Source: a virus. From it: a stretch of DNA of 56,027 nt. The notes below the pieces were generated by a model. It saw nothing but the letters and a program-made list of their open reading frames with translations. It did not search any database and was not told where the DNA came from. The stretch covers positions 1-56,027 of the IMG/VR virus record IMGVR_UViG_3300022871_000021. One strand, written 5' to 3'. The position numbers were made by a program, and so were the translations under genes. Numbering within the stretch: position 1 is the first letter of the stretch; each line of letters begins with the position of its first letter. This document shows, one piece after another, positions 40,347 to 49,277 of this stretch.

Positions 40347-43300
40347 ATGATAAAAATGAAGATAGGTTTAGACGGAAGAGTTTGGAAGAAGGAAGAGGGT
40401 AAGCAGGATTTGATAATAGGCATCATAGAGCAGGATGTTTATAAATGTCAAAGGTCGGCTAACGAGCATTTACATTTTGTTCATAATGGCTGGGGCCTTG
40501 ATTCTGATTTACTTAATTCGTTGATAGATAGAGGCGTTAAGATAATTCATATTCACGATAAATTTTTTGATGAACATTATTATTCTGAGCTTGATATGAT
40601 GAAGGAGTTCGGCGTAGAAGAGGAATATGGAACTAACGGTAGACAAACACTTCTTTCTAAAAAATATTGGGGAACAAGTCCAGATTACGAGAATAAATCT
40701 AATGGATTTGTTCACTTGCACGTTCATACCGAATACTCAATGCTTGACGGTATGGGTCCGCTACCTGAGCTTATTTTGAAGGCTCGCAGAATGGGGATGA
40801 ATTCTCTAGCCATTACTGACCATGGAAATTTATTTGGAATACATAAGTTTCATAGATTTTGTAAAAGGGTAGGGATAAAGCCTTTGATGGGTTGCGAATT
40901 TTATGTGGTTGATGATGTGTCTGTGAGAGAAAGAGGGAGAAATCATATAGTTTTAATAGCAAAAAATAAAAAGGGATATAAAAATCTATTAAAACTATCT
41001 ACCTTATCTAATTTAGAAGGTTTTTATTATAAACCGAGAATAGATAAAAAAATGTTGGCTGAATGTAATGAAGGACTTATAGCTTTATCTGGGTGCATAG
41101 CCGGAAGAGTGTCTCAACATATTTTGAATGATGAATTAGACAGAGCTAAACAGCATATTTCTTGGTGGAAGGAAACTTTCGGGAATGATTATTATATAGA
41201 GATTCAGCCTGATAAATTAGAAAAATATATTAAAATAAATCCTATTCTTATAAAATTGGCTAAAGAGTTTGGGGTTAAGATTGTTTCTACAAATGATGTC
41301 CATTATGTCGAAAAGTCGGATAAGAAAGCTCACGACGTCTTATTGGGTATCCAGAAAAAACAAACATTAAAAGATAAGCCCGGTTTCGATACTGATGTAT
41401 ATTGGTTTCAAGGTTTAAAAGATATTAGAGGCCATTTTGAACAGTATCATCCTACCATTCATCATTTAGACTTTGACGAAGCTATCAAGAATACCCAAGA
41501 GGTTGCGGATAAAGTAGAAATATTTGATATAAAGGGAAGTTATGAACTTCCGAAAGCGAAAAGTAATGCCTTATCGTTCAGTAAATATTCGGAGACAGAA
41601 TCAAGGTCAGAATATCTTGATAGATTTCAATATGAATTAGGTGTAATTAAGAGTCTTGGATTTGAAAATTACTTCTCCCTTATAGCGGAAATAGTCAGTT
41701 TCGCTAAGAGCAAGGGAATACAGGTAGGGCCCGGCAGAGGTTCGGTATCAGGTAGTCTTGTTTCTTATTGGATGGGAATTACAGCCGTAGACCCTATAAA
41801 ACACGGTCTTATATTTGAAAGATTTTTGAATACTAGCCGAAGAGGTGCTCCTGATATTGATATTGATTTTGACGCTTCGAGGCGAGAAGAAGTTTTAGAT
41901 TATATAAGGTCTAAATGGAAAACTTCTAAGATATCCACTTATATATCTATTCAAGGCAGAGGTTCGATAAAGGATTGTTGTAGAGTATTTGGGATATCTT
42001 ATGGAATGGCAGAGGTAATGTCTAAAGCCTTTCCGGCTAGGGCTGCTCAAAATATAACTATCGACAAGGCTATTCTAACCGAAGGTTCTTTTAAGAAGTT
42101 CTATTTTGAATATCAAGAAATGTTTAAGGTCGCTCGAAGGCTTGAAGGTAGAATTAAAACTGTAGGTCTTCACCCCGCAGGAATAATAATATCAGATGTT
42201 TCTATATCCGACATAGTTGCGTTGAGGTTAAGTAGCGCATCGACTGGAGAGCCTGTCGTTCAATGTGATATGGAAGATGTAGATATTCTCGGGTTATTAA
42301 AGTTTGATTGTCTCGGGTCCAAAACTCAAACGACTTTATCTATAGCGAAAGAATTATCTGGAGTTAAAAGTTTGCTAGAAATACCATTGGATGATAAAAA
42401 GATTTTTAATGAGTTCAAGAAAGGTAATTGTTGGGATATATTCCAATTCCAGAGCGAGTTAGGGCATGATACCGTTATGAAGGTAAAACCTAATGATTTT
42501 GAGACTTTAACTGCTATAACGGCTCTCATCAGGCCGGGAGCATATGATTTTATTGATGACTTCACTAAAGGAAATTATGACCCTATCATCGAGGCCTTGA
42601 GGCCTATTTTAAAGGATACGAGAAATATAATTTTATATCAAGAGCAAACCATGGAAATAGCTGTAGAGCTAGCAGGGTTTAGTTTAGAACGAGCAGACGA
42701 TTTGAGAAAGGCTATAGGAAAGAAAAAGATAGATAAAATGGCATCTCTGAGAGATGACTTTATAGAAGGAGGAGTCAGCAAAGGCCATTCAGAAAAGATG
42801 ATGATGCAATTATTTAAGATAATCGAGAGGTCATCAAATTATGCGTTTAACAAGTCTCATGCTGTGGCTTATACCCTTAATTCTTATTGGTCTATGTGGT
42901 TTAAAGTCTACCATCCCGTAGAATGGGCTACTGCTGAATTATCGGTTCAAATAGAAGACGAAGATAAGTTGAAGAAATATTTGGAAGATACAATGAGGAA
43001 TGGAATATCTATTTTACCCCCAGACATAAATAAATCAGAATGGGGATTTATAAAAGAAGAAAATTCTGTGAGATGTGGTTTGGGGATGGTAAAGAAGTTT
43101 TCGGTTAAAGGGTATGCAGAATTATCAATACATAGACCTTACGAAACTTTTTTAGACTTTATGGGTAAGACATCAGGTGTTAAAATAAATAAGGGTGCGG
43201 TTCAATCTCTCATCAAAGCGGGCGTGTTTGATGGTTTCGGCAAAGGTAGAAGGCCTTTATATGATTTAGTCGAGCAGTTAAAGAGCAAAAAGAAAGCATC

Positions 43301-43715
43301 TAGTCAAGATATAATTTTAAAGGATGTAGAATGGACACCTAAACATAAATCTAAGATGGAGAAAGAGGCGATGGGGTTTTATATATCTGGACATCCTATA
43401 TTACATTATAAAGAAAAGCTGAAGGATTTAGGTATAAACGTAGAAGACGGGTTAGGAGAAACAGGGGAGAGAAGGACTATTAAAGTAGCGGGAATTATTG
43501 ATAATATAAAAAAGTGGAAGTCAAAAAATGGCGAGATGGCTTTTATAGATATTTCAGGATATGAACAATATTCAATTAATGTATGGCATAATGCTTGGAT
43601 AGTTTACGAAAAACATTTATCTATAGGTGATATGATAGTCGTAATTGGTCACAAACTTGAGTCGAGAAATAAGATAGGAATAGAAAAAGGTGATAGTCTA
43701 ACGGTGGTTCAATGA
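40347..43715 (+). CDS. dnaE: DNA polymerase III alpha subunit (DnaE-type) with an extra N-terminal domain
   Basis: 1122 residues. The PHP domain starts only at about residue 125 (FVHLHVHTEYSMLDGMG) and keeps the metal-binding series ITDHGN, GCEFYV, LSGCIAG and STNDVHYVE, so PHP proofreading is possible. The catalytic palm has VGPGRGSVSGSLVSYWMG and APDIDIDFDASRREEV with the three aspartates. YNFNKSHAVAYT-like fingers (YAFNKSHAVAYTLNSYWSMW) and a C-terminal OB fold (KVAGIIDNIKKWKSKNGEMA) follow. Residues 1 to about 120 (GLDGRVWKKEEGKQ, HNGWGLDSDLLNSLIDRGVK) are not part of normal DnaE. It is the replicase. No clamp or clamp-loader gene is seen. Confidence 0.95.
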   Translation: MIKMKIGLDGRVWKKEEGKQDLIIGIIEQDVYKCQRSANEHLHFVHNGWGLDSDLLNSLIDRGVKIIHIHDKFFDEHYYSELDMMKEFGVEEEYGTNGRQTLLSKKYWGTSPDYENKSNGFVHLHVHTEYSMLDGMGPLPELILKARRMGMNSLAITDHGNLFGIHKFHRFCKRVGIKPLMGCEFYVVDDVSVRERGRNHIVLIAKNKKGYKNLLKLSTLSNLEGFYYKPRIDKKMLAECNEGLIALSGCIAGRVSQHILNDELDRAKQHISWWKETFGNDYYIEIQPDKLEKYIKINPILIKLAKEFGVKIVSTNDVHYVEKSDKKAHDVLLGIQKKQTLKDKPGFDTDVYWFQGLKDIRGHFEQYHPTIHHLDFDEAIKNTQEVADKVEIFDIKGSYELPKAKSNALSFSKYSETESRSEYLDRFQYELGVIKSLGFENYFSLIAEIVSFAKSKGIQVGPGRGSVSGSLVSYWMGITAVDPIKHGLIFERFLNTSRRGAPDIDIDFDASRREEVLDYIRSKWKTSKISTYISIQGRGSIKDCCRVFGISYGMAEVMSKAFPARAAQNITIDKAILTEGSFKKFYFEYQEMFKVARRLEGRIKTVGLHPAGIIISDVSISDIVALRLSSASTGEPVVQCDMEDVDILGLLKFDCLGSKTQTTLSIAKELSGVKSLLEIPLDDKKIFNEFKKGNCWDIFQFQSELGHDTVMKVKPNDFETLTAITALIRPGAYDFIDDFTKGNYDPIIEALRPILKDTRNIILYQEQTMEIAVELAGFSLERADDLRKAIGKKKIDKMASLRDDFIEGGVSKGHSEKMMMQLFKIIERSSNYAFNKSHAVAYTLNSYWSMWFKVYHPVEWATAELSVQIEDEDKLKKYLEDTMRNGISILPPDINKSEWGFIKEENSVRCGLGMVKKFSVKGYAELSIHRPYETFLDFMGKTSGVKINKGAVQSLIKAGVFDGFGKGRRPLYDLVEQLKSKKKASSQDIILKDVEWTPKHKSKMEKEAMGFYISGHPILHYKEKLKDLGINVEDGLGETGERRTIKVAGIIDNIKKWKSKNGEMAFIDISGYEQYSINVWHNAWIVYEKHLSIGDMIVVIGHKLESRNKIGIEKGDSLTVVQ

Positions 43716-43834
43716 CGGAATTAGATTTTATTTATCATGTTAAAAGAGCTAGAAACCTTAGAGGGATTAAAAGGGTTGTGGGTTTTATTTTAGGAAAGTT
43801 TGAAGCTATTAGAGGGTTTATGGCTATAATATAG
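43712..43834 (+). CDS. Possible small basic peptide
   Basis: 40 residues overlapping the polymerase stop (ATGA), Arg/Lys-rich (FIYHVKRARNLRGIKRVVGF). Its last codons run through a GCTATAAT element. It may not be real. Confidence 0.3.
   Translation: MTELDFIYHVKRARNLRGIKRVVGFILGKFEAIRGFMAII
43822..43831 (+). promoter_or_regulatory. GCTATAAT gene-start element, copy 10
   Basis: GGCTATAATA, 17 nt before the ATG at 43849, followed by TAGTGAGG. Confidence 0.6.
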
Positions 43835-43848
43835 TGAGGACGGAAGCT

Positions 43849-44103
43849 ATGAATAAAGTGGTTAATGAACCAATTAGAAAACAATCGATGTTGATAATAA
43901 GAAAGTCTTTGAACGAATGGGTTTTCCCCTCTTCCTCGGGAGATAAAGATTGGACGGTAAAGTATTTTGGCCCTAGTCGCTCGGGAGGGGCGAAAAGATT
44001 ATCCTGTAATTGCCCTTCGGCTATTTATAAACATTCAGATGACAGGATTTGTAAACATATAAAATATTTACTAAAAGAAGGAGTGTCTTTATATGGAATT
44101 TAA
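43849..44103 (+). CDS. SWIM-type zinc finger protein
   Basis: 84 residues from ATG 43849 (GAGG 9 nt before). Contains RLSCNCPSAIYKHSDDRICK followed by HIKYLL, the CxC...CxH SWIM motif that binds DNA or proteins, often with helicases or recombination factors. The rest is a short beta scaffold (WTVKYFGPSRSGG). Ends overlapping the next gene. Confidence 0.75.
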   Translation: MNKVVNEPIRKQSMLIIRKSLNEWVFPSSSGDKDWTVKYFGPSRSGGAKRLSCNCPSAIYKHSDDRICKHIKYLLKEGVSLYGI

Positions 44104-44308
44104 AGAAGAAATAAAATTAGACGGAGATATACATTTATCCTCTACGACTCAAGAAGAAATGGAGTGGATGAAGTCTACTCTTCAGACGACTATAACAAAA
44201 GCGTTAGATGGATGGCATAGTTGGCACAAAGTGAAAGGGGAAAAGACTTGTAAAATAAAGGCAAATTTTCAGCTAATACTTAAAAAAAGGAAGGTGAAAA
44301 ATGGGTAG
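44093..44308 (+). CDS. Uncharacterised small protein
   Basis: 71 residues overlapping the SWIM gene by 11 nt; SD GAAGGAG. Ends in KIKANFQLILKKRKVKNG, basic. Not recognised. Confidence 0.45.
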   Translation: MEFKEEIKLDGDIHLSSTTQEEMEWMKSTLQTTITKALDGWHSWHKVKGEKTCKIKANFQLILKKRKVKNG

Positions 44309-44780
44309 GTTGCAAGAGGTCAAGAAGGAAATAGAACAGATTTATAACGATAACGGCTTGATGTCGGTGATGGAGGCTATGGATATAATAGATAAATATA
44401 CTGGCGTAGATGCAGCTAAGTTAATGGAGTGTTCGATAGATTCTTTACAGGCTGATGCTCTTAAATTATGTTCTTTTAATTGCTATCTTACCACTATAGC
44501 AAGTGACCTTGAATCTAATTTTGTCAAGGCTACTAACAACAGAAAATTTCAAGAAGCAAATCAATGGATGACCATAAAGGCCGCTACTCCTGCTATGAAG
44601 TTGGGGGAAGTAGATAAACATGCTGAATCTGGAATTGCCCTCTATAGACAGGAGGAAGCTTCCAAGCAAAAAAAGGCTATGATAATGAGGTCGGCTGTGG
44701 AAAGTATTCAGGAAGTAGTTCAGATGTTAAAGAAAGTAGTAGAAAGGCTCTTGATGCAGGGCCCAATGGCAAATATATAA
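44301..44780 (+). CDS. Uncharacterised helical protein
   Basis: 159 residues, SD GGAAGG, 8-nt overlap with the previous gene. Almost all helix (MSVMEAMDIIDKYTGVDAAK; ESIQEVVQMLKKVVERLL). Lies between SWIM and SSB-like genes, so it may belong to recombination. Not recognised. Confidence 0.55.
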   Translation: MGRLQEVKKEIEQIYNDNGLMSVMEAMDIIDKYTGVDAAKLMECSIDSLQADALKLCSFNCYLTTIASDLESNFVKATNNRKFQEANQWMTIKAATPAMKLGEVDKHAESGIALYRQEEASKQKKAMIMRSAVESIQEVVQMLKKVVERLLMQGPMANI

Positions 44781-44800
44781 AATAGTAAATTAATAAACTT

Positions 44801-44822
44801 GTTGAGACTGGAAGTCCTCAAC
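44801..44822 (+). other. Hairpin before a small gene
   Basis: GTTGAG pairs with CTCAAC, with an inner ACT/AGT pair and one bulge. No T run. It sits 27 nt before the ATG at 44849. Confidence 0.4.
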
Positions 44823-44848
44823 GGGAGAAGGTTAAAGGAGGTGATTGT

Positions 44849-45064
44849 ATGGAGAAAGTTTTGAAGACTTCCTATATGGAAAACTTGCCTAGTCCGAATT
44901 ATAAGACGAGACAGTTTTCTAGGACGATTGAAGAAACTCTTGAGCTTCAGGATTCAGAGGAAGGAAAGCAGCAATTTCTCGAAGCATCTGCTAGACAGCA
45001 GACAATATGCGAGACTCTAGTCAAGAATGATATCGCAAGGCATAAGGAGTTGATGGAAGGATAA
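44849..45064 (+). CDS. Uncharacterised small protein
   Basis: 71 residues, strong SD AAAGGAGG. Helical and charged (SRTIEETLELQDSEEGKQQF). Followed by short inverted repeats (GTGGG/CCCAC and GCGA/TCGC) up to 45110. Not recognised. Confidence 0.5.
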   Translation: MEKVLKTSYMENLPSPNYKTRQFSRTIEETLELQDSEEGKQQFLEASARQQTICETLVKNDIARHKELMEG

Positions 45065-45131
45065 TGTGGGATAGCCCACCAATAGCGAATCAATCGCACA
45101 AAAGCGCATAGGCGTAAAAGGAGAAAAGAAG

Positions 45132-45686
45132 ATGTCAAATTTTAAAGTAGAGAAATCGGATTTTGTAGTTCCACCGGAAGATAGTTATTTTCTGGACTTA
45201 GTTTGGATAGAACAGCTTGAAGGAAAGAATGGGCCATATTATAGATGGCATTGGAAGATGTCAGATATTCCCGAACAAAAAGAATTAGTAAGGGCAAGGG
45301 CTACATCTCAAACTTCGTTAGTTCCTACATTAAATAATCGTTTTGGAATGTTTTTGGATATTCTCTCAGGCGGTTTAGAGGAAGGACAAGCAGGTTCTAC
45401 CGAAGGGATTGTGGCCAAGAAGTACAGAGTTAAAGCGTTTATTGAGCATAACAAGGTTGGAGAGAATACGTTTTGCAACGTGACTAAACTCATTACTGGA
45501 ACCTCTAAGGCTGGAGAAGGGATAGGCTATAAAGGGGTTACAGAGAAGTTGAAAGAGCAGGTTAACGAGGTCTTAGCCAAAGCGGGCAAGGAACAGCTTG
45601 AGGTTAAAGAGCCTAAAGAGCCCAAGGAATCTAAGGACGAAGCTAGTCCTGTGAAGTCGAGCAAAACAGCCGATATTCCTTGGTAG
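45132..45686 (+). CDS. Single-strand DNA-binding-like protein
   Basis: 184 residues. A beta-rich N-terminal domain (residues about 1-125, with YYRWHWKMSDIPEQKELVRA and YRVKAFIEHNK) looks like an OB-fold of the phage DUF669/SSB type. A Lys/Glu-rich linker leads to a C-terminal tip ending TADIPW, similar to the DDDIPF tip by which SSBs recruit partners. Position between replication and recombination genes fits. The fold is inferred by pattern. Confidence 0.6.
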   Translation: MSNFKVEKSDFVVPPEDSYFLDLVWIEQLEGKNGPYYRWHWKMSDIPEQKELVRARATSQTSLVPTLNNRFGMFLDILSGGLEEGQAGSTEGIVAKKYRVKAFIEHNKVGENTFCNVTKLITGTSKAGEGIGYKGVTEKLKEQVNEVLAKAGKEQLEVKEPKEPKESKDEASPVKSSKTADIPW

Positions 45687-45705
45687 TTAGTCGGTAGTTA
45701 GATGA

Positions 45706-45762
45706 AGTCGGCGGGTAGGCCATCCCTATCTTGAGTCTTTCCCTTGGTTTACCCGTCAGACT
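45706..45762 (+). promoter_or_regulatory. Long-range stem-loop before the Rad50-like gene
   Basis: AGTC, CGGGTA and CC (45706-45721) pair in order with GG, TACCCG and GACT (45746-45762), enclosing a 24-nt loop. The stem ends 13 nt before the ATG at 45776, so it could affect translation of the Rad50 N-half. Confidence 0.5.
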
Positions 45763-45775
45763 TTTAAAGGATAAA

Positions 45776-47740
45776 ATGCGTATAACTAAATTAGAATTAA
45801 AAAATTTTCAAAAGCACGAACATTTTGAGGCAGATTTTACGGATAAGGTCAATGCCTTATACGGGGAAACCGACTGTCTATCGTCTGATACTTTTATTCT
45901 ATATCATACTGTATCAATTAAAGGAGTTTTGCAGAACTGTAAAGGTGGAACGATTAAAAGACTTTATGATTTATTTCATAAAATTTCGGCTAAAGGTAAA
46001 GGGCTTTATTTTAGAAAAGAGTCTTTAAATAGTAAATATAAAATTGCTTCAATAAATGATGAGGATTTAGTTTTTAGAAATGATATTGAAGATGTCGTTC
46101 ATTCAGGTAAAAAACATTTATTTGAGGTAGTTACAGAAAGTGGGTTTAAGATTAAAGCCTCAGGAAAGCATAGATTTTATGTAGGTTCAGGAAAATATCG
46201 AAAATTGCAGGAATTGTCTAAAGGAGATATTGTTTATATTCACACAAATAAGAGGAAGAAAATAAAGAAAAAAGTTGAAAGGCATAAATCAGTTTGTGTA
46301 AAACAACATCCTCAAGGTAGCTTGAAAATAATCAATAAATGTAGATATTACCGAATCCAAAAAAGTAGATTAGTTTACGAAGCTCGATTAAATGGTTTGA
46401 CTATAGAGGGATATAGAGGAATTTTAAATAGTAATGAGGATATAAAACATTTAAGATTTATAAATTCATCTATATATGAAATACATCATAATAATTTTGA
46501 TAGATTAGATGATAGATTTGAAAATCTTAGTTTGATGATAAAGACAGACCATAAAAGATTACATAGAGAACAATCTATTTTAAATGTAAGGCCTAAAGCC
46601 TATCCTGATATTATTCAAGAAATAAAAGATGTTGGATTTGGTGATACATATGATATTAAAGTAAAAAATCCTTATAATAATTTTATAGCAAATAATTTAG
46701 TGGTTCATAATTCAGGAAAATCTTGTATAGTTAGAGCTATTAAGTGGGTGATTTATGGAGAGCCTAAAGGGGATATAGTTAAGAAGGAAGGAACGGATAA
46801 AACGTCGGTTCGGATTACTCTCGATTCGGGGGTAATAGTAGAGAGAAGAAAGTCAACATCAGTTAATGCTTATATAATATATAAAGACAACGAAGCAAGA
46901 AAGTTTGATTCTATAGGTAAATCTGTTCCAGATGAAGTCAAGAATATATTTAATATGAATCCGATGATTGTGAATAAAGAGCAAGTTTTTTTAAATATAT
47001 CTAATCAAATATCTCTGCCTTTTATGTTAAAAGATTCTTCTACTTTTAGGATGAAAGTTTTAAATAAGTTAACAGGAAATGATGTTCTTGACGAAGTCGC
47101 CCAATCATTTAACAGGGATTCACTTAAGTTTAGTCGTGAGGGTAAAATTATAGATGAAGAAGTTGAGGCTAAGAGGTCATCCTTAAAAGAGTTAAGTGAC
47201 GAAAAGAACATAACAGAAGGATTATTGTCTAGGGTAAAACCTTTAGTGGAGTCATCATCCAAGAAGATAAAGAAATATAAAGAGGCTTCAGATATTAAGC
47301 GTAGATTGAGCGTATTAGATGACAATGTTCAGTTTAACTTGAATAAAATGGAGTGCATAAAATATCCAGATGAGAAAATCATTTTTCGGGTTGAGAAAAT
47401 AATTGATAAATTTGAAAAAGTTAAGGCCTTTTCTCAAAGGTTATCGTCAGGTCAGGAAAATTTATCTATTATATCTGACCAGTTAAAGTCTATAAAATTT
47501 CCCAAAAATGTAAAGTCTTTATATGAGAGGGCAGAAATGCTCCTCAAAGTGTCCAGATTGACTGCTGATGAACGAAAGAAGGCAACCCTATGGTCTACCA
47601 TAGGCGAGGAATTGGTTACAGTTGCGGAGCGGGTAGAGGAGGGTAACATTAGATATATTCAAATTTTAAAGAAGTATAACAAATGTCCAGTTTGTCAGAG
47701 TAAATTGACGGATGAGATATTTAAGGGGATTAAATTATGA
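45776..47740 (+). CDS. Rad50/SbcC N-terminal half with zinc hook, interrupted by an intein
   Basis: 654 residues from ATG 45776 (SD AAAGG); TTG 45731 is rejected because it lies in the stem-loop. Starts MRITKLELKNFQKHE, the ABC/SMC N-lobe. Exteins join as LYGETD-SGKSCIVRAI, restoring Walker A. After the lobe comes a coiled coil (SFNRDSLKFSREGKIIDEEV onward), and the protein stops 15 residues after the zinc-hook motif NKCPVCQSKL. Signature and Walker B motifs are absent; they are encoded at 49250. Without the intein it is 375 residues. It should act with the Mre11-like nuclease at 48066 in DNA end processing. Confidence 0.88.
   Translation: MRITKLELKNFQKHEHFEADFTDKVNALYGETDCLSSDTFILYHTVSIKGVLQNCKGGTIKRLYDLFHKISAKGKGLYFRKESLNSKYKIASINDEDLVFRNDIEDVVHSGKKHLFEVVTESGFKIKASGKHRFYVGSGKYRKLQELSKGDIVYIHTNKRKKIKKKVERHKSVCVKQHPQGSLKIINKCRYYRIQKSRLVYEARLNGLTIEGYRGILNSNEDIKHLRFINSSIYEIHHNNFDRLDDRFENLSLMIKTDHKRLHREQSILNVRPKAYPDIIQEIKDVGFGDTYDIKVKNPYNNFIANNLVVHNSGKSCIVRAIKWVIYGEPKGDIVKKEGTDKTSVRITLDSGVIVERRKSTSVNAYIIYKDNEARKFDSIGKSVPDEVKNIFNMNPMIVNKEQVFLNISNQISLPFMLKDSSTFRMKVLNKLTGNDVLDEVAQSFNRDSLKFSREGKIIDEEVEAKRSSLKELSDEKNITEGLLSRVKPLVESSSKKIKKYKEASDIKRRLSVLDDNVQFNLNKMECIKYPDEKIIFRVEKIIDKFEKVKAFSQRLSSGQENLSIISDQLKSIKFPKNVKSLYERAEMLLKVSRLTADERKKATLWSTIGEELVTVAERVEEGNIRYIQILKKYNKCPVCQSKLTDEIFKGIKL
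45875..46711 (+). other. HNH intein in the Walker A motif of the Rad50 N-half
   Basis: 279 residues from Cys (CLSSDTFILYHTVSIKG) to the canonical VVHN before Ser +1. Block B-like ASGKHRFYVG is present. An HNH homing nuclease lies inside: YEIHHNNFDRLDDRFENLSL then TDHKRLH. AT content and codon use look like the host gene. The splice junction residues are all canonical. Confidence 0.92.
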
Positions 47741-47913
47741 GGGTGGAAATTAGATTGAGTAATTTTGAGGAATGTAAAGATTGTCTTTTATTGAAAGATT
47801 CGGGTCAAATTGAGGATAGGTATAAATGCAAACTTTATAAGATAAATTTAGATTGTGATGTGAGGCATAGAATCCATAGGCCTCAAAAATGTATATTGGA
47901 TAATGGGAGATAA
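47737..47913 (+). CDS. Small cysteine-containing protein
   Basis: 58 residues overlapping the Rad50 N-half stop (ATGA). Four or five cysteines (FEECKDCLLL, YKCKLY, LDCDVRH, KCILD) could bind metal. Lies inside the Mre11/Rad50 cluster. Not recognised. Confidence 0.55.
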   Translation: MRVEIRLSNFEECKDCLLLKDSGQIEDRYKCKLYKINLDCDVRHRIHRPQKCILDNGR

Positions 47914-47916
47914 AAT

Positions 47917-48069
47917 ATGATATGGATTGAAAGATTATTCTGGATATTAGGTATGTCATTCCTAGCATATATTTGTTTTGTTGGGGGGTATAAAAGGGCT
48001 ACTGACCGTTGGACGGAACATTACCGAAAAGTTCTTGCTAAGCTATACCTGTTGGGGATTAAATTATGA
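47917..48069 (+). CDS. Small single-pass membrane protein
   Basis: 50 residues. One membrane helix (LFWILGMSFLAYICFVGGY) followed by a basic tail (KRATDRWTEHYRKVLAKLY). Stop overlaps the Mre11-like start (ATGA). A membrane peptide inside a DNA-repair cluster is unexpected; role unknown. Confidence 0.5.
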   Translation: MIWIERLFWILGMSFLAYICFVGGYKRATDRWTEHYRKVLAKLYLLGIKL

Positions 48070-49034
48070 AATTTTTATATACTTATTGTAGTCATATAAA
48101 AGGTTCAAATCCTCTTTATCGTAAAGGTAATTATTATGAAGATATAAAAGCTAAGATTAAAGAGATAGTGTTCTTATCGGGTGGTGTAGATATGGTGGTT
48201 CATGGAGGGGATTTCGGAGATGCTCCGATGATGGCTCTTGGCGTGGCAGATGAGATAGTAGATATGATTGAGGCGGGAGGAATTCCTTGGTATATAGTTA
48301 GAGGGAATCACGACGAAATAGGCCATAACCCAAATCTTTCGGGTGAATCAATTTTAGACCATATTTTTAGACGTTCAAAGTTAATAAGGCATCTTGATGT
48401 CATAAATGATGGTATCGTTACTGAATTTGAAAACGGAAAACAGATTAGAGGTGCCAAGACTGTTATTCAGGGATTTGATTTTTATCACGGAATAGAAAAA
48501 GATTTGAATGAAAAAGGTTTATATTGTTCTGTTGAAACAGATGGGAAGAAGATAGCTGTTGTTCATGCTCTTATAATGGATAAACCATTCCATCCCCAAG
48601 TATTACATTCCGTCATAGGCGAGATTAAAACAGATTTTGATTTAGTTTTGATAGCCCATAATCATACAGAGATGGGAATTATTAAATATGGGAAAACTTC
48701 TTGGATTAGTATAGGGTCGTTAGCTCGTATTACGTCTGCTAAGAGCGATATAAACAGAATGCCTAATGTTTTATATGTTGATACCCTTGAACCTTCTTTA
48801 AAGATAATTCCTCTTAAATGCGGTAGACCAGTAGAGGATGCGTTTAATTTAGAGTTAGTGGATAAAATTAAGGAGAGGGAAGGTTCAATAGAGAGTTTTA
48901 TAAAAAGTCTTGAATCGACAAAAGTTAAAGGTTTAAATCTTAAGGGTATTATTGAAGAATTATGCGAAAAGGAAGCTGTAGATAAAGAAGTTTTAGATGA
49001 GATAATAGATAGGATAGGAGCCACTGAACAATGA
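48066..49034 (+). CDS. Mre11/SbcD-like nuclease
   Basis: 322 residues. Metallophosphoesterase motifs: II VVHGGDFGDAP, III VRGNHDE, IV VVHALI, V LIAHNHTEMG. Motif I is unusual: YTYCSHIKGSNP has Cys where the family has Asp (D-x-H). The C-terminal part (about residues 255-322) is helical and probably the Rad50-binding region. Known function is ATP-regulated nuclease at DNA ends with Rad50. The motif I change may alter metal binding. It is encoded between the two Rad50 pieces. Confidence 0.85.
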   Translation: MKFLYTYCSHIKGSNPLYRKGNYYEDIKAKIKEIVFLSGGVDMVVHGGDFGDAPMMALGVADEIVDMIEAGGIPWYIVRGNHDEIGHNPNLSGESILDHIFRRSKLIRHLDVINDGIVTEFENGKQIRGAKTVIQGFDFYHGIEKDLNEKGLYCSVETDGKKIAVVHALIMDKPFHPQVLHSVIGEIKTDFDLVLIAHNHTEMGIIKYGKTSWISIGSLARITSAKSDINRMPNVLYVDTLEPSLKIIPLKCGRPVEDAFNLELVDKIKEREGSIESFIKSLESTKVKGLNLKGIIEELCEKEAVDKEVLDEIIDRIGATEQ

Positions 49035-49043
49035 GGAGGGTTT

Positions 49044-49277
49044 ATGGATTACAAAGAAGAGCTTGACAAAATCGAAAAGGATGTTAACGAAAAGAAGATA
49101 GAAAAGGTTCGGTTAGAGGAAAGACAAAAGGCGTTAGGGATTGAAAGGGATGACATATTAAAGGAGCTTGCAGAGCTTGGGGTTTCTCTCGACGAGTTAG
49201 ATAGTTATTTAGAGAAAGAGGAAAAGGAAATAAAAGAGGGGATAGAAGAATGTCAGAAGATTTTACTGGAAAAATAG
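49044..49277 (+). CDS. Small coiled-coil protein between Mre11 and Rad50-C
   Basis: 77 residues, SD GAGGAGGG. Nearly all one charged coiled coil (EELDKIEKDVNEKKIEKVRL; LDSYLEKEEKEIKEGIEE). It lies where the descending arm of a Rad50 coiled coil would be encoded and may supply it as a separate chain. Stop lies inside the next gene. Confidence 0.6.
   Translation: MDYKEELDKIEKDVNEKKIEKVRLEERQKALGIERDDILKELAELGVSLDELDSYLEKEEKEIKEGIEECQKILLEK

Noticed and set aside
48095-48115. tRNA T-arm-like GGTTCAAATCC
   Set aside because: It lies inside the Mre11-like coding sequence, with no cloverleaf around it. I saw no tRNA gene in the window.
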